64,000 nt of DNA, taken from NCBI RefSeq assembly GCF_004027225.2, contig NC_044301.2:27758358-27822357 (forward strand), written 5' to 3'. Under the pieces are notes generated by a model that worked only from the letters and a program-made list of their open reading frames with translations, searched no databases and was not told the DNA's origin. The DNA is from Strigops habroptila (taxonomy: Eukaryota; Chordata; Aves; Psittaciformes; Psittacidae). A program made the position numbers and the translations under genes. Every line of letters starts with the position of its first letter. Position 1 is the first letter of the stretch. Below are positions 63,387-64,000 of this stretch, in pieces.

Positions 63387-64000
63387 GTGCGGCTCCTGGC
63401 AGCTGTGAAGGAAAGGTTTCCCTACAAAGACGATATTACGAGTCACTCAGCCAACTGGACCACGATAGAGAAAGGCCTCCAGTCCCTGAGGGAATCAGCC
63501 ATTATAGAGATGATCTATCGTAGGCCGGATGCCAGGAACACATCCGTAGATCCAGATGAAGTCAAATGTACACGACCCATGTGGCGGAAACTTACACGGA
63601 GTGTGCCATCATCATATGCCCACACATTGGCATCAATGACCTGGAATGACGGAATATCACCAACAGTGGATTGCCTGATTCGCCAACTCCGAGGGTTCAA
63701 AGACAATCTCACCCCTTCCATCATTTCAGCTGTGGAAAAACTGTCCTAGGAGTTCAAACAATTGAGAGACGATTTATCCGATCTATCCAGCTCCCCATGC
63801 GTACCAACCCATGTCTCAACTATTAACAGAAGGCACCCTACTGCTCGAGAAAGAAAATATAGGAGGTACACGCCACGGGCCACCCTATGGTTTTACCTGC
63901 GGGATCACAGAGAAGACATGAGAAAGTGGGATGGAAAACTTGCCTCAGTTCTGGAGCAATGGGTGCGTGAACTGAAGAGGAGAACAATGGTCAAGGATGA
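63387..64000 (+). pseudogene. ERV gag capsid-like region, copy C (cut by window edge)
   Basis: Frame 63387-63749 (KGLQSLRESAIIEMIYRRPD, PTVDCLIRQLRGFKDNL) ends at a stop. Matching sequence continues in other frames to the window end (WFYLRDH- and MRKWDGK-like, as at 39270-39330). Confidence 0.75.

Larger units (their letters stand above)
60987..64000 (+). mobile_element. Provirus C, 5' half (continues past window)
   Basis: 5' LTR 60987-61552, primer-binding site 61561-61578, hydrophobic leader 61674, Cys domain, TAATP repeats and capsid-like region to the window end. Interrupted by a 5S rRNA-like segment (62130-62194), a stop near 62461 and a TGA at 63369-63371. It is the only copy here with an LTR, primer site and long repeat array together. 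Short stretch 60821-60986 to its left is unique DNA. Confidence 0.9.

Overview
This is vertebrate nuclear DNA, most likely from a bird. Almost all LINE sequence is CR1, with 3' tails of the 8-mer ATTCTATG. The LTR elements are env-less retrovirus-like elements with a lysine-type primer-binding site. The only host gene I recognise is ZSWIM6, on the minus strand. ZSWIM6 is Z-linked in chicken and, from memory, is among the genes with retained W copies in several birds. The very heavy, nested CR1 and LTR load and a near-identical inverted repeat fit a W chromosome better than a Z, but the window alone cannot settle this.

Host gene: ZSWIM6 reads right to left. Exon 1 (186 codons plus 1 nt, with a polyalanine tract) lies at 55042-55600 in a CpG island of about 2.9 kb. 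Two further intact coding exons lie at 8412-8560 and 7738-7888, with good splice sites and matching phases. I call these exons 3 and 4. I could not find by eye the coding sequence that should lie between exon 1 and 8560, which carries the SWIM zinc finger. The phases would let exon 1 splice in frame directly to the exon at 8560. Most of the window is therefore intron filled with mobile elements.

Layout: 1-2516 and 9645-12159 are the arms of an inverted repeat with only two differences noticed. The repeat runs off the left edge, and its 7.1-kb loop holds the two ZSWIM6 exons. Both arms carry the same CR1; the right copy continues to 13737 and keeps endonuclease and reverse transcriptase frames split by one stop. 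13.7-16.5 kb is plain intron. 16.5-24.2 kb and 26.5-33.8 kb are stacks of nested CR1 copies in both orientations, several split by solo LTRs with 5-bp target duplications. 34.2-43.6 kb holds two rearranged proviruses of one family, head to head. 43.6-53.3 kb is mostly plain intron. 53.3-56.3 kb is the ZSWIM6 CpG island, first exon and promoter. 56.5-64 kb is upstream DNA with more LTRs and the 5' half of a third provirus that runs off the right edge.

The provirus family (three partial copies) shares a distinctive 5' coding region. A short hydrophobic, probably membrane-spanning segment follows the primer-binding site. Then come a cysteine-containing domain, Thr/Ala/Pro-rich tandem repeats, a capsid-like region, protease, RT, RNase H and integrase, with no env before the 3' LTR. 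All copies are broken by stops, frameshifts or deletions. One carries a stretch of 5S rRNA-like sequence inside gag.
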